Assembly: GCF_001431535.1 (NCBI RefSeq)
Contig: NZ_LDJK01000022.1
Coordinates: forward strand, 1-37,678
Direction: 5' to 3'
Length of the DNA: 37,678 nt
Source: Stenotrophomonas chelatiphaga
Lineage (GTDB): Bacteria > Pseudomonadota > Gammaproteobacteria > Xanthomonadales > Xanthomonadaceae
Shown here: piece after piece, positions 25,937-35,709 of the stretch
How positions within the stretch are numbered: position 1 is the first letter of the stretch
How the letters are laid out: each line of letters begins with the position of its first letter
The notes under the pieces: model-generated
Told to the model about the DNA's origin: nothing
The model's database searches: none
The model's input: the letters and a program-made list of their open reading frames with translations, nothing else
Program-made: the position numbers and the translations under genes

Positions 25937-27085
25937 TCAGCGCAGCCCGGTTTCGTTGCGGGCGATCACCAGGCGCTGGATCTCCGAGGTGCCTTCGTAG
26001 ATCTCGGTGATCTTGGCGTCACGGAAGTAGCGCTCCAGCGGCATTTCCTTCGAATACCCCATGCCGCCGTGGATCTGCACGGCCTGGTGGGTGATCCACA
26101 TCGCCGCTTCGGACGCGGTGAGCTTGGCGATCGCCGCCTCGTTGCTGAAGCGCTTGCCCTCGCCCTTCACCCACGCCGCGCGCAGGGTCAGCAGCAGGGC
26201 GGCATCCAGCTTGCACTTCATGTCGGCGATCTTGGCCTGGGTCATCTGGAAGGTGCCGATGGCCGCGCCGAACGCCTTGCGCTCTTTCACGTACTCAAGG
26301 GTGGCCTCGTACGCCGCACGGGCAATGCCGATGGCCTGCGAGGCGATGCCGATGCGGCCGGCGTCGAGCACGCCCATCGCGATCTTGAAGCCTTCGCCTT
26401 CCTGGCCCAGCAGGTCTTCAGCCTGCGCCACGTAATCGTTGAACTCGATCTCGCAGGTCGCCGATGCGCGGATGCCGAGCTTGGGCTCGGTCTTGCCGCG
26501 ACCAAAACCGGCGTTGTCGGTGTCGATCAGGAACGCGCTGATGCCACGCGCGCCCTTGTCCGCATCGGTCATCGCGAACAGCACGATGTACTTGGCCACC
26601 GGGCCGGACGTGATCCAGCTCTTCTTGCCGTTGATCACGTAGCTGCCGTCGGCCTGCTTGACCGCGCGGCAGCGCATGGCCGTGGCATCCGAGCCGGACT
26701 GCGGCTCGGTCAGCGCGAAGGCGCCGATGGCGGTCCCTTCGGCGATGGCGCGCACGTACTTCTGCTTCTGGGCCTCGTTGCCGTGGGTCAGGATGCCGTT
26801 GCAGAACAGCGAATTGTTGACCGACATGATGGTGGAATGGGCGGCGTCACCGGCGGCGACTTCCACCATCGCCAGCACGTAGGCGATCGGGTCCATGCCC
26901 GCGCCACCGTACTCGGCCGGCACTTCGATGCCCATCAGCCCGTTCTCGCCGAGCAGCTGGATGTTGGCCAGCGGGAACTCGCCGGTGCGGTCATGGTGCT
27001 CGGCGCTGGGCGCGATCTTTTCCTGCGCGATGCGGCGCGCAACGTCCTGCAGCATCAACTGCTCTTCGGTAAAGCTGAAATCCAC
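25937..27085 (-). CDS. Acyl-CoA dehydrogenase (short-chain/branched-chain type)
   Basis: FAD flavoprotein of 382 residues oxidising acyl-CoA to 2-enoyl-CoA with electrons passed to ETF. Family marks are DFSFTEEQLMLQDVARRIAQ at the N-terminus, the FAD segment AFALTEPQSGSDATAM, KSWITSGPVAKYIVLFAMTD, and the C-terminal IYEGTSEIQRLVIARN with the likely catalytic base Glu364 of YEGT. GTG 27085 is preceded by GGAGGGG, which decides the start; the open frame upstream runs through the REP array and is spurious. Substrate chain length is uncertain (butyryl- or 2-methyl-branched acyl-CoA). Confidence 0.94.
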   Translation of the reverse strand: MDFSFTEEQLMLQDVARRIAQEKIAPSAEHHDRTGEFPLANIQLLGENGLMGIEVPAEYGGAGMDPIAYVLAMVEVAAGDAAHSTIMSVNNSLFCNGILTHGNEAQKQKYVRAIAEGTAIGAFALTEPQSGSDATAMRCRAVKQADGSYVINGKKSWITSGPVAKYIVLFAMTDADKGARGISAFLIDTDNAGFGRGKTEPKLGIRASATCEIEFNDYVAQAEDLLGQEGEGFKIAMGVLDAGRIGIASQAIGIARAAYEATLEYVKERKAFGAAIGTFQMTQAKIADMKCKLDAALLLTLRAAWVKGEGKRFSNEAAIAKLTASEAAMWITHQAVQIHGGMGYSKEMPLERYFRDAKITEIYEGTSEIQRLVIARNETGLR

Positions 27086-27159
27086 AACGACCCCTCCCGG
27101 GTAATGAATCCCCAATTGTACTGGGGGGCAGCGGGTCCCGGCTGACTGGGGCACTGAAC

Positions 27160-27676
27160 CCGTGCCCGGCGGATTGCCTGTGCCCACGCGCCGCTGCGCT
27201 CGCCGACCATGGGTCGGCGCTACCGACCGGCCGCCCGTGGTAGCGCCGAGCCGTGCTCGGCGGATTGCCGGCGCCCACGTACCGCTGCGCTCGCCGACCA
27301 TGGGTCGGCGCTACCGTTCGGCCGCCCGTGGTAGCGCCGAGCCGTGCTCGGCGGATTGCCGGCGCCCACGCGCCGCTGCGCTCGCCGACCATGGGTCGGC
27401 GCTACCGTTCGGCCGCCCGTGGTAGCGCCGAGCCGTGCTCGGCGGATTGCCTGTGCCCACGAACCATTGCGCTCGCCGACCAAGGGTCGGCGCTACCGAC
27501 CGGCCGCCCGGGTAGCGCCGAGCCGTGCTCAGCGGATTGCCGGCGCCCACGTACCGCTGCGCTCGCCGACCATGGGTCGGCCCCACCGACCGGCCGCCCA
27601 GGTAGCGCCGAGCCGTGCTCGGCGGATTGCCGGCGCCCACGCGCCGCTGCGCTCGCCGACCATGGGTCGGCGCTAC
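27160..27676. repeat. Tandem REPIN array (about six units of 90-91 bp)
   Basis: Five forward REP elements with GTAG at 27240, 27331, 27422, 27512 and 27602 alternate with six reverse elements ending at 27223, 27314, 27405, 27496, 27586 and 27676, giving a period of 90-91 bp; the first unit lacks its forward arm. Forward arms have the stem GCCGAGC/GCTCGGC and reverse arms GCCGACC/GGTCGGC. Each forward-reverse pair spans about 75 bp, with outer ends GTAGCGCCGA and TCGGCGCTAC exactly complementary, the REPIN arrangement. Spacers repeat almost unchanged. One reverse arm (27564-27586) has lost its GCTAC end (GCCCCACC). The array fills the gap between the acyl-CoA dehydrogenase and the RAYT gene. 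Confidence 0.92.
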
Positions 27677-27689
27677 CGTATCGTGTGCG

Positions 27690-28145
27690 TCAGGGGTCCG
27701 AAGGCCAGCGGCACCAGGCAAAGGGATAGACACCCAACTGATCGACAAGCCCCGCTCTTACGGGGTTGGCTGCGATGTAGCGCGCCTGCCTGAGCAGCGA
27801 TTCGTCTGACCTCAGCGCGTGCTCGAAGTAGCTGGGCTGCCATAGCCGTAAGGCGGATCCCGCCGCTTGACCGATCAGCCGGCTGCTCCGTGATTTGAAC
27901 CGTTGCATGCAGGCGCCCAGCGTGCCTTGGCGCAGTTGCAGCAGCCAGTGCACGTGGTCAGGCATGACGACCCAGGCGAAGGAATGGCTGATGCGGGCGC
28001 GTTCGATGTCGCGAAGGCAGTCAATCACGATACGGGCACTGTCGGCAGTCTCGAATACCGGGAGGCGTCCGCGGGTCACCGTGGTCAGGACGTAGATGCC
28101 GCCCGGGCGGGAGAAGCGGCCGCGCTGGAGATGGCGACTGGACAT
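27690..28145 (-). CDS. REP-associated tyrosine transposase (RAYT)
   Basis: Y1-type single-strand nuclease of the TnpA-REP/RAYT family, 151 residues. These domesticated relatives of IS200/IS605 transposases cut and mobilise REP or REPIN DNA. Visible features are GGIYVLTTVTRGRLPVF at the N-terminus, the metal-binding HxH of MPDHVHWLLQL (His64, His66) and the C-terminal helix ARYIAANPVRAGLV, whose Tyr123 is the likely nucleophile. The start is ATG 28145 (MSSRHLQRGRF); the open frame further upstream is antisense to other genes. REP units flank it on both sides, the nearest ending 13 bases beyond its stop. It appears intact. Confidence 0.95.
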   Translation of the reverse strand: MSSRHLQRGRFSRPGGIYVLTTVTRGRLPVFETADSARIVIDCLRDIERARISHSFAWVVMPDHVHWLLQLRQGTLGACMQRFKSRSSRLIGQAAGSALRLWQPSYFEHALRSDESLLRQARYIAANPVRAGLVDQLGVYPFAWCRWPSDP

Positions 28146-28219
28146 GCAGCCAGAGTCGGGCGATCGGGCCGGGACAAGGATCGGCAGAACCGCGATTGAC
28201 GTGTGGGAAAGCCGCGCTG

Positions 28220-28294
28220 GTAGCGCCGAGGCGTGCCCGGCGAACTGCCTGTGCCCACGCGCCGCTGCGCACGCCGACCATGGGTCGGCGCTAC
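28220..28294. repeat. REPIN unit on the 5' side of the RAYT gene
   Basis: A single 75-bp unit: forward arm 28220-28242 (slightly degenerate, GCCGAGG...GCCCGGC), the array-like spacer ending CCCACGCGCCGCTGCGC, and reverse arm 28272-28294. It has the same length, orientation and spacer as the units at 27240-27676, so the transposase gene sits between members of one repeat family. Confidence 0.9.
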
Positions 28295-28307
28295 CGTTCG
28301 GCGTTGC

Positions 28308-28336
28308 TTGACCGTTCACGCCGCGGAGGCGAAAAT
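28308..28336 (+). promoter_or_regulatory. Putative promoter of the sahR-metH operon
   Basis: TTGACC (28308-28313) and GAAAAT (28331-28336) are separated by 17 bases, which puts the transcription start near 28343, in the middle of the downstream palindrome. It begins 13 bases after the REPIN unit. Confidence 0.45.
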
Positions 28337-28363
28337 ATCTCTCTATCGCGATAGGTGGATATT
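28334..28363. promoter_or_regulatory. 30-bp interrupted palindrome, probable SahR-type operator
   Basis: The site reads AATATC-N3-CTATCGCGATAG-N3-GATATT and is perfectly symmetric apart from the two 3-base gaps. It overlaps the end of the putative -10 box and contains the ribosome site AGGTGG (28353-28358) of the next gene, so bound protein would block transcription. ArsR-family dimers bind interrupted palindromes of this type. Binding by the adjacent regulator is inference. Confidence 0.75.
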
Positions 28364-28364
28364 T

Positions 28365-29294
28365 ATGGATCTCGAGGATTGGTCGACCCGGCTGAAAGTG
28401 TTCGCCGACGCCACCCGGGTGCGCCTGTTGGCGCTGCTGGAGCAGGAAGAACTGACCGTGGCCGAGCTGTCGGCGATCACCCGGCTGGCCCAGCCGCGGG
28501 TATCGACGCATCTGGCGCGCCTGAAAGAAGCCGGGCTGGTGCGCGACCGCCGCGCGGGCGTGTCTGCGTATTACCGCTTCGACGACGCCCAGCTGGACCC
28601 GGCACAGCGCGCATTGTGGCATGCCTTGAGCACCGGCAGCGACGACCCGCTGCTGCGCCAGGATGCCGAACGCGTGGCCTCGGTGCTGGCCAGCCGTGCC
28701 GCCGACCAGAACTGGGCCGACAGCGTGGCCGGTGACATGGAACGCCATTACTCCCCGGGCCGCACCTGGGAAGCCTTGGCGCGCACCGCCCTGCCCCTGC
28801 TGGAAACCGGCGACGTGCTGGATATCGCCTCCGGCGATGGCGTGCTCGCCGAACTGGTGGCCCCGCATGCCAGCCGCTATGTCTGCATCGACACCAGCGC
28901 GCGCGTGGTTGCCGCCGCCAGCGAACGCCTGCGCCGCCTGCCCAACGTGGAAGTGCGCGAAGGCGACATGCATGCCCTCCCCTTCAAGGATCGCAGCTTC
29001 GACCTGGTCGTGCTGATGCATGCCCTCACCTACGCCGCCAAGCCGGCCCAGGCGGTCACCGAAGCGGCGCGCGTGCTGCGCCCGGGCGGCCGCCTGCTGC
29101 TGTGCAGCCTGGCCCGCCATGAGCACAAGGCGGCGGTGGATGCCTACGGCCACGTCAACCTCGGCTTCAGTGACAAGGAGCTGCGCAAGTTCGTCGACAA
29201 GGCCGGGCTGCAGGTGTCGAGCCTGGAAACGGTGACGCGCGAAAAGCGCCCGCCACATTTCGAAGTCATTTCGCTGATCGCCAACAAACCCTGA
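28365..29294 (+). CDS. sahR: ArsR-family regulator fused to a methyltransferase-like domain (SahR-like)
   Basis: Protein of 309 residues. Residues 1-75 form an ArsR winged helix ([20 protein letters not shown], then [25 protein letters not shown]). Residues ~125-309 form a class I SAM-binding domain with motif [10 protein letters not shown] (Asp153-Gly159), acidic Asp176 in YVCIDTSAR, and GDMHALPF. This architecture and the position directly before metH fit SahR, the S-adenosylhomocysteine-responsive repressor of methionine-cycle genes described in Proteobacteria; ligand and enzymatic inactivity are inferred. ATG 28365 follows AGGTGG inside the palindrome. Seven bases separate it from the next gene. 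Confidence 0.85.
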   Translation: MDLEDWSTRLKVFADATRVRLLALLEQEELTVAELSAITRLAQPRVSTHLARLKEAGLVRDRRAGVSAYYRFDDAQLDPAQRALWHALSTGSDDPLLRQDAERVASVLASRAADQNWADSVAGDMERHYSPGRTWEALARTALPLLETGDVLDIASGDGVLAELVAPHASRYVCIDTSARVVAAASERLRRLPNVEVREGDMHALPFKDRSFDLVVLMHALTYAAKPAQAVTEAARVLRPGGRLLLCSLARHEHKAAVDAYGHVNLGFSDKELRKFVDKAGLQVSSLETVTREKRPPHFEVISLIANKP

Positions 29295-29301
29295 GGTCGC
29301 C

Positions 29302-30404
29302 GTGCCCGCCCTGCCCTGGTTGCATCCCGAACGTGCCACTGCCCTGCTGAGCGCCCTGCGCGAACGCATCCTGATCATCGACGGTGCGATGGGCACGATG
29401 ATCCAGCGCCATGGGCTGCAGGAAGACGACTACCGCGGCGAGCGCTTCATCGGCGGCGTGGATACCCGTGCCGCCGGCCACGTGCATGGCGCCGGCTGCG
29501 ACCACGGCCCGGTGCAGGAGCAGGACCTGAAAGGCAACAATGACCTGCTGCTGCTGACCCGGCCGGAGATCATCGCCGGCATCCATACCGAATACCTGCA
29601 GGCCGGCGCGGACCTGGTGGAGACCAATACCTTCAACGCCACTTCGGTCAGCCAGGCCGACTACCACCTCGAGCACCTGGTGTACGAACTGAACAAGGCC
29701 GGCGCCGCCGTGGCGCGAGCCTGCTGCGATGCGATGGAAGCGACCACGCCGGACAAGCCGCGCTTCGTCATCGGGGTGCTCGGGCCGACCAGCCGTACCG
29801 CCTCGATCAGCCCGGACGTCAACGATCCCGGCTTCCGCAACACCAGCTTCGACGAACTGCGCGGCACCTACCGCGAGGCGATCGATGGCCTGATCGATGG
29901 GGGCGCCGATACGCTGATGGTGGAAACCATCTTCGACACCCTCAACGCCAAGGCGGCTTTGTTCGCGGTGGAAGAAGCCTTCGATGCGCGCGGCGCGCGC
30001 CTGCCGGTGATGATCTCCGGCACCATCACCGATGCGTCCGGACGCACCCTGTCGGGGCAGACCGCCGAAGCCTTCCATGCCTCGCTGGCGCACGCCCGAC
30101 CGCTGTCGATCGGGCTCAACTGTGCGCTCGGCGCCGATGCGATGCGCCCGCACGTGGAGACGCTTTCCCAGGTGGCGGGCTGTTATGTCAGCGCCCATCC
30201 CAACGCCGGCCTGCCCAATGCGTTCGGCGAGTACGACGAAACCCCCGAGGAAATGGCCGCCACCCTGCACGGCTTCGCCACCGACGGCCTGCTGAACTTG
30301 GTCGGCGGCTGCTGCGGCAGCACCCCGGCGCATATCCGCGCCATCGCAGAGGCCGTCGCCGGACTGCCGCCGCGTGCGCTGCCCGGTGACCGGGAGCAGG
30401 CCGC

Positions 30405-30408
<4 letters not shown>
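29302..30408 (+). CDS. metH: Methionine synthase, homocysteine-binding half (split MetH)
   Basis: Protein of 368 residues equal to the first module of cobalamin-dependent methionine synthase, which activates homocysteine through zinc. The zinc cysteines are Cys274 (GLNCALGA) and Cys337-Cys338 (VGGCCGST). The N-terminus [18 protein letters not shown] is the classical motif. Between RFI and DLKGNNDLL, residues ~51-74 hold an insert containing His60, His62, Cys66 and His68 ([11 protein letters not shown]) that E. coli MetH lacks. The start is GTG 29302 with GAGGT upstream. Its last bases overlap the second half (ATGA), so the two are translated together and presumably form one enzyme. Confidence 0.94.
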
Positions 30409-33089
<2,681 letters not shown>

Positions 33090-33106
33090 CAGCCGGCCGC
33101 TGCTCT

Positions 33107-33220
33107 CGCCGACCGTGGGTCGGCGCTACCGGTATCGCGGTGAATGGTAGCGCCGAGCCGTCCTCGGCGGATGCCCTCCGCAAGCGGCCGCTGCGCTCGC
33201 CGACAACGGGTCGGCGCTAC
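33107..33220. repeat. Three REP elements: one solo plus one REPIN unit
   Basis: A reverse element (33107-33129), a forward element (33147-33169, GTAGCGCCGAGCC...CTCGGCG) and a reverse element (33198-33220) lie between metH and the amidohydrolase gene. The forward-reverse pair spans 74 bp and the two reverse arms end 91 bp apart, the same spacing as in the 27 kb array. Both reverse arms are followed by (G/A)TATCGCGG, so this is a short tandem of the same composite unit with its own linker. Confidence 0.88.
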
Positions 33221-33273
33221 CGATATCGCGGCACGCGGGTTAGGCTCGGGGTAACCCCAACCTGGAACCGCCG

Positions 33274-34608
33274 ATGCGACCCAACCGCCTGTGGGCCCTG
33301 CTGCTCACCGCCACTGCCCTGCCCGCCGCCGCCGCGCCGGTGCTGCTGGAAAACGCCCGCGTGTTTGATGGAACCCGCGATCTCGGCATCACCCCGGTAC
33401 TGATCAACGGCACGCGCATCGTGCATGTCGGCAGCCCGCTGCCCGCCGATGCCAGCGCTGCACGCCGCATCGATTACCGCGGCAAGACCCTACTTCCCGG
33501 GCTGGTCAGCGACCACGCGCACGTCGGCAACACCGAGGGCCTGCAGCACGGTGACCGCTTCTACACACGCGACAACGTGGTGCGCGACCTGCGCCAGTTC
33601 CAGCGCTATGGCGTCACCACGGTCACTGCGCTGGGCATGAACGGCCATGACTTCTTCCCCATCCGCAAAGAGGTCAATGCAGACCCGCGGCTGGGCGCGC
33701 AGCTGTACGGTGCCGGCGGCGGCATCGGTGCGGTGGACGGCGCACCGCCCGCCGCGGCGATGGGGCTGCAACGCGACGCCGTGGCCCGTCCGCGCAACGC
33801 CGAGGAAGCACGCGCCGCGGTGGCCAGCCAGCAGGCCGATGGCGTGGACCTGATCAAGCTGTGGGTGGACAACCTGGGCGGCAAGGTACCGATGATGGCG
33901 CCGGAGATCTTCCGCGCCGCGATCAGCGAGGCGCACGCGCGCGGGCTGAAGGTGGCTGCCCACATTCATGACCTGGACCAGGCCAAGGCGCTGGTCGATG
34001 CGAAGGTGGACATCATCGCCCATGGCATCCGCGACCGTGCGGTCGACCCGATGCTGGTGCGGAAGATGCGCGAACAGGGCACCGGCTATATCGCCACGGT
34101 GAACATCGACGAAGCCAATTACTGGTATGCGGAAAATCCGCAGGCGCTGCAGACCCCGTTCCTGCGCGCCGCGTTGCCGGTGGCGGTACGCGAGCGTTGG
34201 CAGCAGCCCGAGTGGCAGAGCGAACAGCTGGCGGGTGCCAACATCCCCGGCGCGCGCAAAGCCGTTGCGATGAACCTTGAAAACCTGCGCCGCCTGCATG
34301 CCGGCGGCGTGAAGCTGGGCTTCGGCACCGATGCCGGCGCGATGCCGCAGCGGGTGATCGGCTTTGCCGAGCACCGCGAACTGAAGCTGCTGACCGAGGC
34401 CGGCTTGACCCCGGCGCGTGCGCTGCAGGTCGCCACCGCCGATGCGGCCGACCTGCTGGGGCTGGCCGATCGCGGGCGGATCGCCCCCGGCAAGCGCGCC
34501 GACCTGCTGGTACTGGATGCCGACCCGCTGGCCGACATCCAGAACAGCCAAAGCATCCACGCCGTGTGGCAGGCAGGCCAGGAAGTCGGCGGCCCGATCA
34601 CCGAATAA
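33274..34608 (+). CDS. Exported metal-dependent amidohydrolase
   Basis: Amidohydrolase-superfamily enzyme of 444 residues, imidazolonepropionase/prolidase-like subgroup. A cleavable signal peptide is visible (MRPNRLWALLLTATALPAAAAP), so it acts in the periplasm or outside. The metal-binding features are LLPGLVSDHAHVG (HxH), the likely metal lysine in GVDLIKLWVDN, AAHIHDLDQA, IIAHGIRD and GFGTDAGAM with the catalytic Asp. The C-terminus ADRGRIAPGKRADLLVLDADPL is family-typical. The substrate is unknown; relatives hydrolyse cyclic amides or dipeptides. It lies 184 bases after metH, with REP elements between, so it is probably transcribed separately. Confidence 0.9.
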   Translation: MRPNRLWALLLTATALPAAAAPVLLENARVFDGTRDLGITPVLINGTRIVHVGSPLPADASAARRIDYRGKTLLPGLVSDHAHVGNTEGLQHGDRFYTRDNVVRDLRQFQRYGVTTVTALGMNGHDFFPIRKEVNADPRLGAQLYGAGGGIGAVDGAPPAAAMGLQRDAVARPRNAEEARAAVASQQADGVDLIKLWVDNLGGKVPMMAPEIFRAAISEAHARGLKVAAHIHDLDQAKALVDAKVDIIAHGIRDRAVDPMLVRKMREQGTGYIATVNIDEANYWYAENPQALQTPFLRAALPVAVRERWQQPEWQSEQLAGANIPGARKAVAMNLENLRRLHAGGVKLGFGTDAGAMPQRVIGFAEHRELKLLTEAGLTPARALQVATADAADLLGLADRGRIAPGKRADLLVLDADPLADIQNSQSIHAVWQAGQEVGGPITE

Positions 34609-34630
34609 GCCAACGGCACCCAATGCCACG

Positions 34631-34653
34631 GTAGCGCCGAGCCATGCTCGGCG
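34631..34653 (+). repeat. Solo SMAG/REP element
   Basis: GTAGCGCCGAGC-CAT-GCTCGGCG, a perfect stem. It fills the gap between the convergent amidohydrolase and DUF2058 genes. Confidence 0.87.
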
Positions 34654-34681
34654 CGCAAAACGGACAGAACGCTAGCGCCGC

Positions 34682-35377
34682 TTACCAGACCAGGTCGTCG
34701 GGCACCTGGTACTGCGGATCGGCGTACGGATCCTCCTCGGCCGGTGCGTTCGGGTCCACCTTCAGCGCCACGGCCTGGGCGAAGATCGCCTCGGCCTGGG
34801 CCAGCATCTCCGCGGTCACCAGCATGTAGCGGCCGGCCACCTGCACCACGCCCAGCTCGCCGGCATTGAGTGCCTTCAGCTGGCCAGCGGTGACGTAGAT
34901 CCGCTTGATCTTGCCGCCGTACGGGAAGTGCCGCGCGATGTCGGCCTCTTCCACGTTCAACGACGCATCCTTGAGCAGCACTTCCAGCTTCGCCTTCGCC
35001 TCGCGGCGCACGCGTGCGTCTTCCTGCTTCTGGCGCTCGGCCTCGATGCGCTCTTCCTTTTCGCGTTGCGCACGGATGGCATAGGCCTTGGCCAGGTCCA
35101 TCTCTTCCTGCGAGCGTGGCTTGCGTGCACCCTGCGGGCGCGTCCCCGGACGGTTGCCGGGGTTGCCGGGATTGCCCGGGCGGGACGACGCAGGACGGTT
35201 ATCGCCCGGCTTGCCCTGGTGGGGGCGGGCACCGGCCTGCCCCGGCTTTCCGCCACCCGGTCGCCCATCACGGCGCGCCTCCGGCTTGCGGTCCGGCTTT
35301 CGGTCGTTGCTGCGTTCAGGCTTCGGCGCGGGCTTGAAGCCCAGGCCCATCAGCTGGTCGCGGAGGGTATCGCTCAT
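34682..35377 (-). CDS. DUF2058 (YaiL-like) family protein
   Basis: Protein of 231 residues. The N-terminal MSDTLRDQLMGLGFKP is the DUF2058 signature. It is followed by a long, highly basic Pro/Gly/Arg-rich low-complexity region at about residues 16-90 (with the repeated RPGNPGNPGNRPG), then an alpha-helical charged stretch (EEMDLAKAYAIRAQREKEERIEAERQKQ) and a C-terminal domain with YGGKIKRIYVTAGQLKALNAGELGVVQVAGRYMLV. Relatives are described as nucleoproteins; the function is unresolved. It starts 9 bases after slyX in the same direction, so the two are cotranscribed. Confidence 0.88.
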   Translation of the reverse strand: MSDTLRDQLMGLGFKPAPKPERSNDRKPDRKPEARRDGRPGGGKPGQAGARPHQGKPGDNRPASSRPGNPGNPGNRPGTRPQGARKPRSQEEMDLAKAYAIRAQREKEERIEAERQKQEDARVRREAKAKLEVLLKDASLNVEEADIARHFPYGGKIKRIYVTAGQLKALNAGELGVVQVAGRYMLVTAEMLAQAEAIFAQAVALKVDPNAPAEEDPYADPQYQVPDDLVW

Positions 35378-35386
35378 AAGGACAGA

Positions 35387-35629
35387 TCAGTAGTGCGGCG
35401 GTGGCGGCTCATCCACCGGATCAGAGGAATACAGCGCGTTGCGGACCTTGCCCAGGTCCTCCAGCAATACCCGCATCAGGCCCTCGTTGCGTGAGCCCTC
35501 GATGCGTGCATCGGCCAGCGCTTCGCTCAGCTCGGCCAACGCCTGCTCCTGGAAGGAGACACGCATTTCCAGCTCGACCAGGCGCGCTTCCAGCGCCTGC
35601 TCGCGTTCGCTCGATGTAATTTCAGACAT
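35387..35629 (-). CDS. slyX: SlyX family protein
   Basis: Small coiled-coil protein of 80 residues. The N-terminal two thirds form a heptad-rich helix (EARLVELEMRVSFQEQALAELSEALADARIE), and the C-terminus ends PPPPHY, the SlyX hallmark. Its function is unknown; in E. coli slyX lies near the slyD prolyl isomerase gene, and here an FKBP-type isomerase gene is also immediately upstream. The start is set at ATG 35629 (MSEITSSEREQ); ATG 35656 would add nine residues not typical of the family. Confidence 0.9.
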   Translation of the reverse strand: MSEITSSEREQALEARLVELEMRVSFQEQALAELSEALADARIEGSRNEGLMRVLLEDLGKVRNALYSSDPVDEPPPPHY

Positions 35630-35709
35630 GCGTTGATCGTCCCCGGCCAATGACATGGATCGCCAGTCCCGCCGGTGTCCCGGCGGGTATGGCAGGGCGC
35701 GTGCGTGCC

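Noticed and set aside
27160..27676. The regularly spaced repeats as a CRISPR array
   Set aside because: The repeats are short palindromes in alternating orientation, the spacers between them are almost identical from unit to unit, and there are no cas genes. It fits REPIN structure.
27162..27793. Several 87-158-residue frames inside the REP array, on both strands
   Set aside because: They encode the same peptide blocks (such as RRPWVGAT and SAEPCSADC) repeated by the DNA repeat itself; no sign of selection for protein.
28146..29396. A long N-terminal extension of the RAYT protein to 29396
   Set aside because: It would be antisense to the SahR-like gene and pass through REP sequence; ATG 28145 gives a full-length RAYT of usual size.
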